64,000 nt of DNA. Origin: an uncultured Roseovarius sp. Its GTDB lineage: Bacteria > Pseudomonadota > Alphaproteobacteria > Rhodobacterales > Rhodobacteraceae. Position 1 is the stretch's first letter; each line of letters opens with the position of its first letter. Below are positions 36,759 to 45,581 of the stretch, piece by piece. The notes below the pieces were generated by a model. It had not been told where the DNA came from. It made no database searches and was given only the letters and a program-made list of their open reading frames with translations. The DNA lies in assembly GCF_947489715.1 (NCBI RefSeq), contig NZ_CANLER010000002.1:124001-188000 (forward strand). Reading direction: 5' to 3'. A program made the translations under genes and the position numbers.

Positions 36759-37519
36759 ACCTGCGGGTAGTCGCGTAAAAAGACCCAATTAGCATCGTCA
36801 GACAGATCCTGGCGATAGCGATACCCGCCAACATCAAAGTCCTTGATCGCATTCGGGTCCGTCAGGCGATGCTGAATGATAAAGCGTGCCATGGCACCAC
36901 GCGCCTTCTTGGCGAAGAAGCTGACGATCTTGGCAGCCCCAGCCTTTTCCTCCATGAAAACCGGCGTGATCACCCGCAGACCAAGCGCGTTGCGGTCCAC
37001 CGCGCCAAAATACTCCTGACTGGCGCAATTGATCAAACAATCGGTCTGAACTTCCTCGGCCTGAGCGTTGAGCATCAGCGATATCTGATCGCCCCAAAAA
37101 TCATAAAGCGATTTGCCGCGCTCATTTTTCAGACGGCTGCCCATTTCAAGCCGATAGGGTTGAATTTCATCCAGCGGGCGCAGAATGCCATAAAGACCCG
37201 ACAGAATGCGTAGATGGTCCTGGGCCCAGTTCAATTCATCTTTATCCAGGCTGGTGGCTTCGAGCCCCTGATAGGTATCACCGGCAAAGGCCAAAGCCGC
37301 TGGCTTTGACTGCATCCGTCCAAATTCGCTGAAGCGTTCTGCATTCAGCCTTGCCAGGTTTTCACTGATCCCCATCAGCTTTTGCAGATCTTTGGTTGAA
37401 AGATCGCGGGCGATGTTTGCTAATGTATCCGCCTGTTCCAGAAAGGCCGGCTGCGTCGGTGCAACCTCCCCCACCTCGCGCATGTCCAGTTTCTTGGCAG
37501 GTGAAACAACTACCAGCAT
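36755..37519 (-). CDS. yaaA: YaaA peroxide stress protein (DUF328)
   Basis: This 254-residue protein starts with the family hallmark MLVVVSPAKKLDM and continues with FAGDTYQGLEATSL near residue 80 and NCASQEYFGAV near 164. E. coli YaaA limits free iron and protects DNA during peroxide stress. It is encoded 27 bases after recQ on the same strand, so it is probably in an operon with a DNA-repair helicase, which fits that role. Length is normal. Confidence 0.95.
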   Translation of the reverse strand: MLVVVSPAKKLDMREVGEVAPTQPAFLEQADTLANIARDLSTKDLQKLMGISENLARLNAERFSEFGRMQSKPAALAFAGDTYQGLEATSLDKDELNWAQDHLRILSGLYGILRPLDEIQPYRLEMGSRLKNERGKSLYDFWGDQISLMLNAQAEEVQTDCLINCASQEYFGAVDRNALGLRVITPVFMEEKAGAAKIVSFFAKKARGAMARFIIQHRLTDPNAIKDFDVGGYRYRQDLSDDANWVFLRDYPQV

Positions 37520-37546
37520 CCCGCATCCCCCATTTTTTTGTATGAT

Positions 37547-39586
37547 CTAGACCGCCGCCCGCAAAACGTCCAGAAAAGCTGCCCCAAATCTTTCAGCTCT
37601 TTTATCCCCCAAAAGACGCGCCATCTCACCCGCGTCGCGCGGACGAGTCGAGGCAACCCGCGCCAAAAGCGATGCCGAGCAGCTGAGCGGGCGGTCAATC
37701 CCCCCCTCACCGCGCGCCAGATCGGCCTGCGCTTCAAGCAATTGATCATAAAGCTCGCCGGCATCGCGCCCTGCCAGCTTGCGCCGGGTCGGATGCACCT
37801 GAAGCGCCTCTCCGTTGACCACCTGCAAGAACGCATCGCCGTAGCGTTCCAGCTTTTTCGCGCCCACGCCGCTGATGCGTGCCATCTGATCCAAATTAGC
37901 CGGTCGGGTTTCAGCCATTTCAATCAGCGTACGATCAGTGAAAACCACATAGGCTGGCACGCGCGCGGCTTCGGCCAGAGCGCGTCTTTTGGCCTTGAGG
38001 GCCGATAAAAGCGGTGCGTCTTCATCCGACACCAGGGCTTTGGCAGCGGGGCGACGGGATTTGGCGACCAGCGTATCCCGGCGCAGCGTGATACTTTGCT
38101 CGTCCCGCAAAATGGGTCGGGCCGTTTCCGTCATGCGCAAGGCGCCATGACGCTCGGGATCAGGTCGCACCAGATCATGCCCCATCATTTGTCGGAACAC
38201 ACCTTGCCAGGTGCGACGGTCCAGATCCTGCCCCACCCCAAATGTCGGGAGGCGATCATGCCCACGGGCACGCACTTTTTCAGTTTCATTACCGGTCAGG
38301 ATATCAATCAGGTGCCCTGCCCCGAAAAACTCATCTGTGCGCAATATGGCCGATAGCGCTTTGCGGACCGCCTCGGTGCCGTCAAAAACCTCAGGTGGGG
38401 TTTCGCAAGTATCGCAATTGCCGCATCCCGCTGTCTCTTCGCCAAAATACCGCAACAGCACGGCGCGGCGGCATTCCTGCGCTTCGGCCAGACCCAACAG
38501 CGCATTGAGCCGCGCGTGATCGGCCATCCGCCTCTCCGGCGGGGCAAGGCCCTCGTCGATCTGGCTCCGACGCAGGCGGATGTCATCGGGCCCATAGAGC
38601 GTCAGTGTTTCGGCAGGAGCACCGTCGCGGCCAGCGCGCCCGATCTCCTGATAATATGCCTCGATCGACTTGGGTAAATCGGCATGGGCCACCCACCGTA
38701 TGTCAGGCTTGTCGACCCCCATGCCAAAGGCCACGGTGGCAACGACGATCAGCCCGTCTTCGGCGTTGAAGCGCGTTTCAACGATTCGGCGATCCTCGGC
38801 CTCCATTCCCCCGTGGTAGTGACACGCATTGTGCCCGCCGTCGCGCAGCGCCTTCGCCAAGGTTTCTGTCTTGGCGCGGGTGCCGCAATAGACGATACCG
38901 GACTGACCCTTTCGGGCGTCTGCGAAATCCGTGATCTGTCGGCGTGGCCCGTCTTTGGCTGCAAAGGCAAGGTTGATATTGGGTCGGTCAAATCCGTGCA
39001 AAAAGCTGGCTGGGGGCTGACCATCAAACAGTTTTTCAACGATTTCATCGCGGGTTTCGGCATCCGCTGTCGCTGTGAACGCGGCCAATGGCACGTCCAA
39101 CACTCGCCGCAAGTCACCGATACGCAGGTAATCCGGCCTGAAGTCATGCCCCCATTGTGATACGCAATGCGCCTCGTCCACGGCAATCAGGTTAACCCCG
39201 ATCCGCCGCAACATACCAAGGGCAGACCCCGCCGCCAGCCGCTCTGGCGCGATGTAAAGCAATTTCAAACGACGCTCTTCCAGCGCCTGCCAGACCTCAT
39301 CGGTTTCCTGATCGGTATTGCCCGAGGTCAGCGCCCCTGCTTCGACCCCTACCGCCCGAAGTGCGCGCACCTGGTCGCGCATCAACGCAATCAGCGGTGA
39401 GATCACCACCGTCACCCCATCGCGCATCAGTGCCGGAAGTTGAAAACACAGGGATTTTCCGCCACCTGTTGGCATAATCGCCAACACGTTTTCACCGTTC
39501 GAGACGGCATTGACGATATCCTCTTGCCCGGGGCGAAAGGCATCGAATCCGAAAACATCGCGCAAAAGCGTGGCAGCGCCTGGCAT
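37547..39586 (-). CDS. recQ: ATP-dependent DNA helicase RecQ
   Basis: This 679-residue 3'-5' helicase acts in recombination and fork repair. Motifs seen in order are 0 (FGFDAFRPGQEDIV), I (PTGGGKSLCFQLPAL near residue 38), II (DEAHCVSQWGHDFRPDY near 135), V (VATVAFGMGVDKPDIR) and VI (QEIGRAGRDG). The zinc-binding region has CRRAVLLRYFGE and CGNCDTC. A RecQ-Ct winged helix and one HRDC domain follow. It is transcribed ahead of yaaA. Confidence 0.97.
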   Translation of the reverse strand: MPGAATLLRDVFGFDAFRPGQEDIVNAVSNGENVLAIMPTGGGKSLCFQLPALMRDGVTVVISPLIALMRDQVRALRAVGVEAGALTSGNTDQETDEVWQALEERRLKLLYIAPERLAAGSALGMLRRIGVNLIAVDEAHCVSQWGHDFRPDYLRIGDLRRVLDVPLAAFTATADAETRDEIVEKLFDGQPPASFLHGFDRPNINLAFAAKDGPRRQITDFADARKGQSGIVYCGTRAKTETLAKALRDGGHNACHYHGGMEAEDRRIVETRFNAEDGLIVVATVAFGMGVDKPDIRWVAHADLPKSIEAYYQEIGRAGRDGAPAETLTLYGPDDIRLRRSQIDEGLAPPERRMADHARLNALLGLAEAQECRRAVLLRYFGEETAGCGNCDTCETPPEVFDGTEAVRKALSAILRTDEFFGAGHLIDILTGNETEKVRARGHDRLPTFGVGQDLDRRTWQGVFRQMMGHDLVRPDPERHGALRMTETARPILRDEQSITLRRDTLVAKSRRPAAKALVSDEDAPLLSALKAKRRALAEAARVPAYVVFTDRTLIEMAETRPANLDQMARISGVGAKKLERYGDAFLQVVNGEALQVHPTRRKLAGRDAGELYDQLLEAQADLARGEGGIDRPLSCSASLLARVASTRPRDAGEMARLLGDKRAERFGAAFLDVLRAAV

Positions 39587-39663
39587 GGGAACCCTGTAAG
39601 ATTTTAGTTATCTGCTCTTACGGGAAATCATTTCACACTACGATTTGCTGAACAAGTGTCAGA

Positions 39664-39954
39664 TCAGTAATAAAACGTCGCCACGTTGTTGATCAGGATG
39701 ATTCTGATCGCATAGACGCCGATCAGCGCGATCAGCGGTGCCAGATCAATACCTGAAATCGGTGGGATGAAGCGGCGAATGAAATTATAGGCCGGTTCCA
39801 GCAAGCGGTTGAGAACGTGCCAGATTTGCGCGACCAGCGGCTGACGCAGATTCAGCACCTGAAAATTGATCAACCAGCTCATGATCACGTGAGCGATAAT
39901 AAAGAACCAGATGATATCCAGAATAAGCATCAGGATCTGGAAAAGTGACAGCAT
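39664..39954 (-). CDS. YggT family membrane protein
   Basis: This 96-residue protein has two hydrophobic segments (LILDIIWFFIIAHVIMSWLI and PLIALIGVYAIRIILI) and the family pattern EPAYNFIRRFIPPISGIDLAPL. YggT proteins are linked to osmotic tolerance and envelope integrity, and their exact function is not settled. It stands alone, upstream of recQ in the same direction. Confidence 0.9.
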   Translation of the reverse strand: MLSLFQILMLILDIIWFFIIAHVIMSWLINFQVLNLRQPLVAQIWHVLNRLLEPAYNFIRRFIPPISGIDLAPLIALIGVYAIRIILINNVATFYY

Positions 39955-40081
39955 CGGCGCATTCCCTTGTCGTAATTGCCTTCACAGGTAAGCGGAGCGC
40001 CGCAAAAGCGCAAGCCTGACGCGGGGTTGTGGTTGACGTCGAGAATTCCCGCAAACAGATAGCGGACAAAGGAGAGGCCCC

Positions 40082-40618
40082 ATGTATCCTGCCATTCGCT
40101 TGATTGCTCAAATGATCAAACATCGCAATGACCCGCCGCTGCCAGTGACCGGCACGCATGTGTCGCGACACATGTGTCTGCCCTGGGATATCGACATGTG
40201 GATGGAGCTGAACAACGGTCGCACGCTCACGCTTTACGATCTCGGCCGGACAACTGCGGCACAGCGCGCCGGGCTGGTCAAAGTGTTGCGCCGCAAAAAG
40301 TGGGGCCTGACGATGGCGGGGGCCAGTGTCCGGTATCGCCGCCGCATCCGCACGTTTGAAACCGTCGAAATGCGCTCTCGTTTATCGTGGTGGGATGACA
40401 GGTTTTTCTATGTCGAACAGTCGATGTGGAAGAAAAACGGCGAATGCGCCAACCACATTGTCTATCGCTCGGCGGTGACAAGCAAGGCGGGCATCGTCGC
40501 CCCGCAAGCCGTGGTCGATGAAATAGACGCGACCACGCAGAAACCAACTGTACCGGAATGGATCGCGGCCTGGATCGAGGCCGAGGAAAAGCGTCCCTGG
40601 CCACCCATGCAGGAATAA
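40082..40618 (+). CDS. Hotdog-fold acyl-CoA thioesterase family protein
   Basis: This 178-residue protein has the 4-hydroxybenzoyl-CoA thioesterase pattern: DIDMWMELNNGRTLTLYDLGR near residue 36, then VRYRRRIRTFETVEMRSRLSWWDDRFFYVEQSMWK. The Asn in ELNNGR takes the place where many 4HBT enzymes have Asp or Asn. Substrate unknown. It lies 53 bases before the UMF1 transporter gene and may be co-transcribed. Confidence 0.82.
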   Translation: MYPAIRLIAQMIKHRNDPPLPVTGTHVSRHMCLPWDIDMWMELNNGRTLTLYDLGRTTAAQRAGLVKVLRRKKWGLTMAGASVRYRRRIRTFETVEMRSRLSWWDDRFFYVEQSMWKKNGECANHIVYRSAVTSKAGIVAPQAVVDEIDATTQKPTVPEWIAAWIEAEEKRPWPPMQE

Positions 40619-40671
40619 CTTGCCAGCCCCTGCGATAGACTGTCATATCCCCGCAAGAACTGAGGGATGGC

Positions 40672-42057
40672 ATGGGCGAAGTTTCACAGCGAAAACGCAT
40701 CTGGGGCTGGTACTTCTTTGACTGGGCCAGCCAGCCGTTTCACACCCTTCTACTGACCTTCGTTTTTGGCCCCTATTTTGCAGGCGTTGCCGCCGAATAC
40801 TACATGACATCCGGCCTGGGCGAAGAGGTTGCAGACGCCCGGGCGCAAAGCCTCTGGTCGCTCTGCCTGACGGTCACAGGCCTGATTATTGGGTTTGGCG
40901 CACCGATCATGGGGGCCTTGGCGGATACCGCGGGCCGACGACTGCCGTGGATCATCGGCTTTTCGGTTTTATACGTCACCGGGGCGTTCTCGCTTTGGTG
41001 GACCTTTCCGGATGGGTCAACAATCTGGTGGATGCTGATGGCGTTTGGCATCGGGTTTATCGGTGCTGAATATGCCCTCGTATTTGTCAATTCACAGCTG
41101 CCGTCGCTCGGAAATCAGGCCGAGGTGGGTGAGATTTCGGGCTCGGGTTTTGCCTTTGGCTATCTGGGTGGCATCGTGTCGCTGGTGATCATGCTCCTGT
41201 TCTTCATGGAACTTCCGAATGGCAAGACACTGATCGGCGCAGACCCCGCCTTTGGCCTTGATGCCAGCACGAATGAGGGTACCCGTATCGTCGGTCCTTT
41301 TACCGCGCTTTGGTTCCTGATCTTCATTCTGCCCTACCTGCTCTGGACTCGCGACACCAGGACGCCACCCCAAGGCAAGGGTGTTGGCGACGCGTTGAGA
41401 TTATTGACAAATACTGTCAAAAGCCTGCGCCGCAGACTCAGCCTGTCTGCCTATCTGGGATCGTCAATGTTCTATCGCGATGCCCTGAACGGCCTTTATG
41501 GATTTGGCGGTACCTATGCGCGCCTGGTGTTGAATTGGGAATTGGTCTCAATCGGGGTCTTCGGCATCATCGCGGCCATCTCGGCAGCGGCATTCAGCTG
41601 GGTTGGCGGCAAATTCGACAAACGCTTCGGGCCACGCCCGGTGATCATCGTCTCGATCTGGGTCTTGATCGCGGTCTGCGTGACAATCGTGTCGATGGAT
41701 CGCCAGCAGATCTTTGGCATTCCACTTGAGGAAGGGTCAGGCGTGCCCGATATTGTGTTCTTTGTCTGCGGCGCTCTGATCGGTGGCATGGGTGGTGTTT
41801 TGCAAGCCTCCAGCCGGTCGTTGATGGTGCGCCACACCGACCCCAAGGCACCGACCGAAAGCTTCGGGCTTTATGGCCTCTCTGGCCGCGCAACCGCCTT
41901 TATGGCGCCCGCGCTGATCGGCGTTGTTACGGCGCTAAGCGGCAGCGCGCGCATTGGTGTTGCCCCGCTGATTGCACTTTTCCTGATCGGCCTCTTCCTG
42001 TTACGCTGGGTCGAGGCAGAAGGAGACAGCGAGACATGGACCGTTTCTTCAAACTAG
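40672..42057 (+). CDS. UMF1 family (Atg22-like) MFS transporter
   Basis: This 461-residue permease has about 12 membrane segments. It begins with the family signature RIWGWYFFDWASQPFHTLLLTFVFGPYF. The UMF1 group is related to yeast Atg22, an amino-acid effluxer, but bacterial substrates are unknown. Its 3' end overlaps the mepA start by 22 bases, so the two are co-translated or at least co-transcribed, hinting at export or uptake linked to wall turnover. Confidence 0.92.
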   Translation: MGEVSQRKRIWGWYFFDWASQPFHTLLLTFVFGPYFAGVAAEYYMTSGLGEEVADARAQSLWSLCLTVTGLIIGFGAPIMGALADTAGRRLPWIIGFSVLYVTGAFSLWWTFPDGSTIWWMLMAFGIGFIGAEYALVFVNSQLPSLGNQAEVGEISGSGFAFGYLGGIVSLVIMLLFFMELPNGKTLIGADPAFGLDASTNEGTRIVGPFTALWFLIFILPYLLWTRDTRTPPQGKGVGDALRLLTNTVKSLRRRLSLSAYLGSSMFYRDALNGLYGFGGTYARLVLNWELVSIGVFGIIAAISAAAFSWVGGKFDKRFGPRPVIIVSIWVLIAVCVTIVSMDRQQIFGIPLEEGSGVPDIVFFVCGALIGGMGGVLQASSRSLMVRHTDPKAPTESFGLYGLSGRATAFMAPALIGVVTALSGSARIGVAPLIALFLIGLFLLRWVEAEGDSETWTVSSN

Positions 42058-42959
42058 CAGCTCTGACTTTGGGCCTTGCCGGGTGCGGCGGATCAAGCCC
42101 GGATGCGCCGGCGCAGGTACAGGCCCTTTCGACCCAAAACATCCCCCCCGCGATGATCGGTGTTGAAGCCAAGCAATTGTTCGGCAAACACGCGCGCGGA
42201 ACAGCCCAATCTGCGGCGCCGTTTGGCAGCTACGCCAAGGGCTGCATGTCTGGCGGTGTGCAACTGCCCGAGACCGGCCCCACCTGGCAAGCCATGCGTC
42301 TCAGCCGGAACCGCAACTGGGGCCAGCCTCAGACCGTCGACTTCATTCAAAAACTCTCACGTAAAGCCGCCGCACAACCGGGTTGGAATGGTCTCTATAT
42401 CGGCGATATCAGCCAACCACGCGGTGGCCCGATGCTGAGCGGTCACCGCTCGCATCAAATGGGCCTTGATATCGACATCTGGCTTCGTCCTGCCACCGAC
42501 ATGACCATGTCGCGTGCCGCGCGCGAAAACATCTCATCAATCTCAATGCGCCGCGCAAAGGGTGCCTATACGAATTCCAACTGGACCCGGCAGCATCATG
42601 AGATCGTCAAGGCCGCGGCCCAGGATCCGCGTACCGCGCGTATCTTCATCTTTCCCGGCGCCAAGGTGCAGATGTGCAAAGACGAAACCGGTAACCGCGA
42701 CTGGCTGCACAAGGTCCGGCCTTGGTGGGGCCATCACTACCATTTCCATGTCCGGCTGAAATGCCCTGATGGATCAAGGGGTTGCGTCGATCAAGCGGCC
42801 CCGCCCACAGGCGACGGCTGCGCCGAGGCGCAACAATGGGTAAGGAACATCCTGAACCCGCCACCGCCCGATCCGAATGCGCCAAAAGCAAAACCACGGC
42901 GGGAACTGACCATAAAAGACCTGCCCGGCCAATGCGTGGCGGTGCTGCAATCGCAGTGA
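42036..42959 (+). CDS. mepA: Penicillin-insensitive murein endopeptidase MepA (lipoprotein)
   Basis: This 307-residue LAS-family metallopeptidase cuts D-Ala-meso-DAP cross-links in peptidoglycan. A lipoprotein signal with lipobox LAGC (Cys near residue 17) suggests membrane attachment, unlike soluble E. coli MepA. Zinc-binding motifs are GHRSHQMGLDIDIW near residue 133 and WGHHYHFHVRL near residue 230. Conserved cysteines (GCMSG, QMCKD, KCPDGSRGC) may form disulfides. The start overlaps the UMF1 gene by 22 bases. Confidence 0.95.
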   Translation: MDRFFKLAALTLGLAGCGGSSPDAPAQVQALSTQNIPPAMIGVEAKQLFGKHARGTAQSAAPFGSYAKGCMSGGVQLPETGPTWQAMRLSRNRNWGQPQTVDFIQKLSRKAAAQPGWNGLYIGDISQPRGGPMLSGHRSHQMGLDIDIWLRPATDMTMSRAARENISSISMRRAKGAYTNSNWTRQHHEIVKAAAQDPRTARIFIFPGAKVQMCKDETGNRDWLHKVRPWWGHHYHFHVRLKCPDGSRGCVDQAAPPTGDGCAEAQQWVRNILNPPPPDPNAPKAKPRRELTIKDLPGQCVAVLQSQ

Positions 42960-43050
42960 CACCCTTGAATTGAGGCCATCCTGGCGGTAAAGGCGGACGG
43001 TCCTTTGCGAAGGACCTTTCGCCGCAACCGTGCAATATTGGTCTAACAAC

Positions 43051-43674
43051 ATGAAAACGCATCTTTTTCCCGGCATTCTGGCGATGGCCGCCATTGTTGT
43101 GGCCTCGAATATCCTGGTGCAGTTCCTGTTTGGTCAGTGGCTGACATGGGGGGCATTCACCTATCCGCTGGCGTTCCTGGTGACGGACATCATGAACCGC
43201 GTCTACGGGCGCGAGGCCGCGCAAAAGGTTGTTTTTGCGGGATTTATCGTCGGTCTGATCTGTTCGTTCATCGGGACGCAGATCGTGGGGGAATACGGGC
43301 CGTTGGTGACTTTGCGAATTGCGATTGGCTCTGCCATTGCCTTTCTGATCGCACAACTTATTGATATCGCTGTGTTTAACCGCCTGCGCGAGGGGCGCTG
43401 GTGGACTGCACCTGTGGTGTCGTCGCTGGTAGGCAGTTCGATCGACACGGCGCTGTTTTTTACCATCGCATTTTCGGCATCACTCATCTGGCTGGAGCCG
43501 GGCAATGATGTGGGCTGGGCGAATGAGGTTCTGCCGCTTCTGGGCACCGGCCCTGACGCCCCGCTCTGGGTCTCGCTTGCCGTTGCGGACTGGCTGGTCA
43601 AACTGGCGCTTGCCCTGATCGCTCTTGTGCCCTTCCGCATCATCGTGGGGTCGTTAACCAATCGCACCACATGA
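43051..43674 (+). CDS. Queuosine precursor transporter YhhQ
   Basis: This roughly 207-residue inner-membrane protein of the vitamin-transporter (VUT/ECF-like) family has about six helices and the signature YPLAFLVTDIMNRVYGREAA near residue 38. YhhQ imports preQ0/preQ1 for tRNA queuosine synthesis. I start at ATG 43051 (MKTHLFPGIL); a GTG at 43030 would add seven residues. A small hairpin (42999-43016) lies in the gap after mepA. I see no clear preQ1 riboswitch there. Confidence 0.9.
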   Translation: MKTHLFPGILAMAAIVVASNILVQFLFGQWLTWGAFTYPLAFLVTDIMNRVYGREAAQKVVFAGFIVGLICSFIGTQIVGEYGPLVTLRIAIGSAIAFLIAQLIDIAVFNRLREGRWWTAPVVSSLVGSSIDTALFFTIAFSASLIWLEPGNDVGWANEVLPLLGTGPDAPLWVSLAVADWLVKLALALIALVPFRIIVGSLTNRTT

Positions 43675-43681
43675 TTTTGTT

Positions 43682-43710
43682 TTGACAAACGAAAAATCTG
43701 TGGCAATCTA
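43682..43710 (+). promoter_or_regulatory. Promoter of a short transcription unit
   Basis: A perfect -35 hexamer TTGACA (43682-43687) and AATCTA (43705-43710) are separated by 17 bases. Transcription would begin near 43717. The next annotated elements are a strong Shine-Dalgarno, an 18-codon ORF and a terminator, so this drives a unit of about 180 bases. Confidence 0.55.
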
Positions 43711-43742
43711 CCTGTGAGTTCAACAGCAGAAAGGAGGTGCCC

Positions 43743-43799
43743 ATGTCTATAGAGGTAATGGGGAGAGGTGTCGGAACAGTTCAGGAGGGTCGGACCTAG
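43743..43799 (+). CDS. 18-residue ORF with a very strong ribosome binding site
   Basis: ATG 43743 lies 5 bases after GGAGG within AAAGGAGGTG. The peptide (MSIEVMGRGVGTVQEGRT) ends at TAG 43797-43799. It is hydrophilic with several glycines, and I know of no match. The near-ideal ribosome binding site argues that ribosomes do load here. Whether the peptide or the act of translation matters is unknown. Confidence 0.45.
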   Translation: MSIEVMGRGVGTVQEGRT

Positions 43800-43869
43800 G
43801 GCAGCCCCTGGGTGACGTAAACTACCTGAATTGGTGCGCCTAACCGGCCCACCTCCGCTGACTTCTAGA

Positions 43870-43899
43870 GGGCCGCTCCGACATCCGGGCGGCCCTTTT
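43870..43899 (+). terminator. Rho-independent terminator of the short unit
   Basis: A 7-bp perfect stem GGGCCGC/GCGGCCC surrounds a 12-base loop, followed by TTTT. It lies 70 bases after the 18-codon ORF and 86 bases before the arfB start. Confidence 0.8.
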
Positions 43900-43918
43900 G
43901 AGTGGCCAAAACACCAAT

Positions 43919-43959
43919 GTCGGTATTACGTCGGTATACTGTCGGTATTACGTCGGTAT
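43919..43959. repeat. Four tandem 11-bp repeats upstream of arfB
   Basis: GTCGGTAT occurs at 43919, 43930, 43941 and 43952, an exact 11-base period. Full units read GTCGGTATTAC, GTCGGTATACT, GTCGGTATTAC and GTCGGTATTTT. An 11-bp period places each copy on the same DNA face. The block ends 25 bases before the arfB ATG, in the place of its promoter. Confidence 0.75.
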
Positions 43960-43984
43960 TTTTTCCCGCCCGGAAGGGGGCGAC

Positions 43985-44407
43985 ATGTTGCAGATCAATG
44001 AAACCATCACCATCGAAGGCTGGGAACTGACCGAGCAATTCATCCGCGCCTCGGGCCCCGGCGGGCAGAATGTGAACAAGGTCAGCTCTGCCGTTGAATT
44101 GCGGTTCGAGGCCGAACGCTCCCCCAACCTGCCCGATGCAGTGAAACGGCGGCTGAGGCGGCTGGCGGGCCGGCGCTGGACCAAAGAGGGCGCGCTGGTC
44201 ATTCAGGTGGACGAGACCCGGCACCAGGCCCGCAACCGCGACATCGCCCGGGAACGGCTGGCCGAACTGATCCGCAAGGCGCTGGAAAAACCCAAACGCC
44301 GCATCCCGACAAGGCCGACGCTGGGGTCAAAGAAACGGCGGCTGAAGGCCAAGAAGGTGCGCGGCGAGGTGAAGGCGCTGCGCGGGCGGGTCGACAAGAC
44401 CGACTGA
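43985..44407 (+). CDS. arfB: ArfB (YaeJ) alternative ribosome-rescue peptidyl-tRNA hydrolase
   Basis: This 140-residue release-factor-like protein has the catalytic GGQ in ASGPGGQNVNKVSSAVELRF near residue 27. Its long basic C-terminal tail (KKRRLKAKKVRGEVKALRGR) inserts in the mRNA channel of stalled ribosomes. It lacks the codon-recognition domain of RF1/RF2, as expected. ATG 43985 follows GGAAGGGGG. A block of 11-bp repeats lies upstream. Confidence 0.95.
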   Translation: MLQINETITIEGWELTEQFIRASGPGGQNVNKVSSAVELRFEAERSPNLPDAVKRRLRRLAGRRWTKEGALVIQVDETRHQARNRDIARERLAELIRKALEKPKRRIPTRPTLGSKKRRLKAKKVRGEVKALRGRVDKTD

Positions 44408-44509
44408 CAGGCACCCACCGCATGCCCACGGCCTGATCTGCCTTAACCCCGGATTAACCAAGAACCTCAAATATCAGGGCGCAGGATACCTTAGCTTCGG
44501 GGGATCAGC

Positions 44510-45457
44510 ATGGCTGGTAAATCAGGCAATCAAATTGGCGCAGGATGGGAACGGGTGAAAGAACTGACCGGCTTGTCAAAGCACAAACCACAGGTCGCGA
44601 CCGGGACACGCGGATTTTCCGAAGAGGCGCTGAGGGGGCTGGAAGAGCTTGACGCCCGCAGCGTTCCGCCGGATGTCGACGCGCGTCCGGCTTTTGAAAA
44701 GACCTTTCGGGACAATCCGCGCCTGTCGCCGGACGTGGCCTCGGGCGGCGGGCTGGTCATGGGCGCCGACGGCGTCAAGCGACCGCATTATTGGGGGCAC
44801 CGGGCGCGGCTTCGTACACGGTTCCTGACGGGCGGGCACAAGGCGATGCCGGAATACGAACTGCTGGAACTGCTGCTGTTCAACGCCATCGAACGCATTG
44901 ACGTGAAACCCCTGGCGAAACGCCTGCTGGCAGCTTTTGGCGACCTCAACGGCGTTGTCGCGGCCTCGGAACACCGGCTGCTGAAGGTCGAGGGGGCGAC
45001 GCATAAGGTCTATCTGCAACTGCGCATCGCCGAGGCATTTGCCCATCGCATGGGTCAGGCCAAAATATTGCAGCGCGATGTGGTGTCCTCGTGGGATGCG
45101 CTGATTGACTATTGCCGCACCTCGATGGCGCACCGGGATACCGAACAGTTTCGCGTGCTGTACCTGGACCGGAAAAACACCGTCATCTCGGACGAGGAAC
45201 AGGCGGAAGGCACTGTTGACCACGTGCCCGTCTACCCGCGCGAAGTGGCCAAACGCGCGCTTGAACTGAACGCCAGCGCGCTCATCCTGGTGCACAACCA
45301 CCCCTCAGGCGACCCGACCCCAAGCCCGGAGGACATCCAGATGACCAACCAGATCCTGGCCGCCTGCAACACCATCGGCGTCACCATCCACGACCATGTC
45401 ATCATCGGTAAAGAGGCCGAGACCTCGTTTCGCTCGCGGGGGTTGTTGGTGGGTTAG
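44510..45457 (+). CDS. radC: RadC family JAB-domain DNA repair protein
   Basis: This 315-residue protein has an N-terminal extension of about 95 residues ahead of the RadC helix-hairpin-helix region (HRARLRTRFLTGGHKAMPEYELLELLLF). A JAMM-type domain follows with the zinc motif LVHNHPSGDPTPSPED near residue 262. Despite the name, its role in repair is unproven. The N-terminal extension is longer than in E. coli RadC. No SOS (LexA GTTC-type) box was found upstream. Confidence 0.93.
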   Translation: MAGKSGNQIGAGWERVKELTGLSKHKPQVATGTRGFSEEALRGLEELDARSVPPDVDARPAFEKTFRDNPRLSPDVASGGGLVMGADGVKRPHYWGHRARLRTRFLTGGHKAMPEYELLELLLFNAIERIDVKPLAKRLLAAFGDLNGVVAASEHRLLKVEGATHKVYLQLRIAEAFAHRMGQAKILQRDVVSSWDALIDYCRTSMAHRDTEQFRVLYLDRKNTVISDEEQAEGTVDHVPVYPREVAKRALELNASALILVHNHPSGDPTPSPEDIQMTNQILAACNTIGVTIHDHVIIGKEAETSFRSRGLLVG

Positions 45458-45532
45458 GTTTGATGCGGCGAAACGGTTGAGGTGATCCGGGTGCACCAGC
45501 GGATGGATGCGAGGCGGTGAGTTTAAAGGAGT

Positions 45533-45551
45533 GGTGGGGTGAAACCCCACC
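45533..45551. terminator. Bidirectional hairpin between radC and the convergent unknown gene
   Basis: Perfect arms GGTGGGGT and ACCCCACC flank GAA in the 124-base gap between two stops. The hairpin can form on both strands and probably ends both transcripts. No long T-run follows. Confidence 0.55.
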
Positions 45552-45581
45552 CTACGGCCTACTGCTTTATGTCCAGAATAT

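Larger units (their letters stand above)
43717..43899 (+). ncRNA. Candidate short structured transcript or small-protein mRNA
   Basis: A unit of about 180 bases lies between a sigma-70-like promoter and an intrinsic terminator, unlike any gene I recognise. It contains AAAGGAGGTG (43730-43739), a tenfold match to the 16S anti-Shine-Dalgarno, then an 18-codon ORF. Downstream, CCTAGGG/CCCCTGG (about 43795-43811) can form a hairpin over the stop codon. CACCTCC near 43850 can pair with GGAGGTG at 43733 and so hide the ribosome binding site. It may be a regulatory leader, an sRNA or an mRNA for a tiny protein. Confidence 0.5.

Noticed and set aside
42999..43016. GGTCCTT/AAGGACC hairpin after mepA
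   Set aside because: It could be a weak terminator, but the T-run is only three bases and it lies close to the yhhQ start; evidence too thin for a firm call.
42960..43050. Possible preQ1 riboswitch before yhhQ
   Set aside because: The C-rich loop and A-rich tail of known preQ1 classes are not present.
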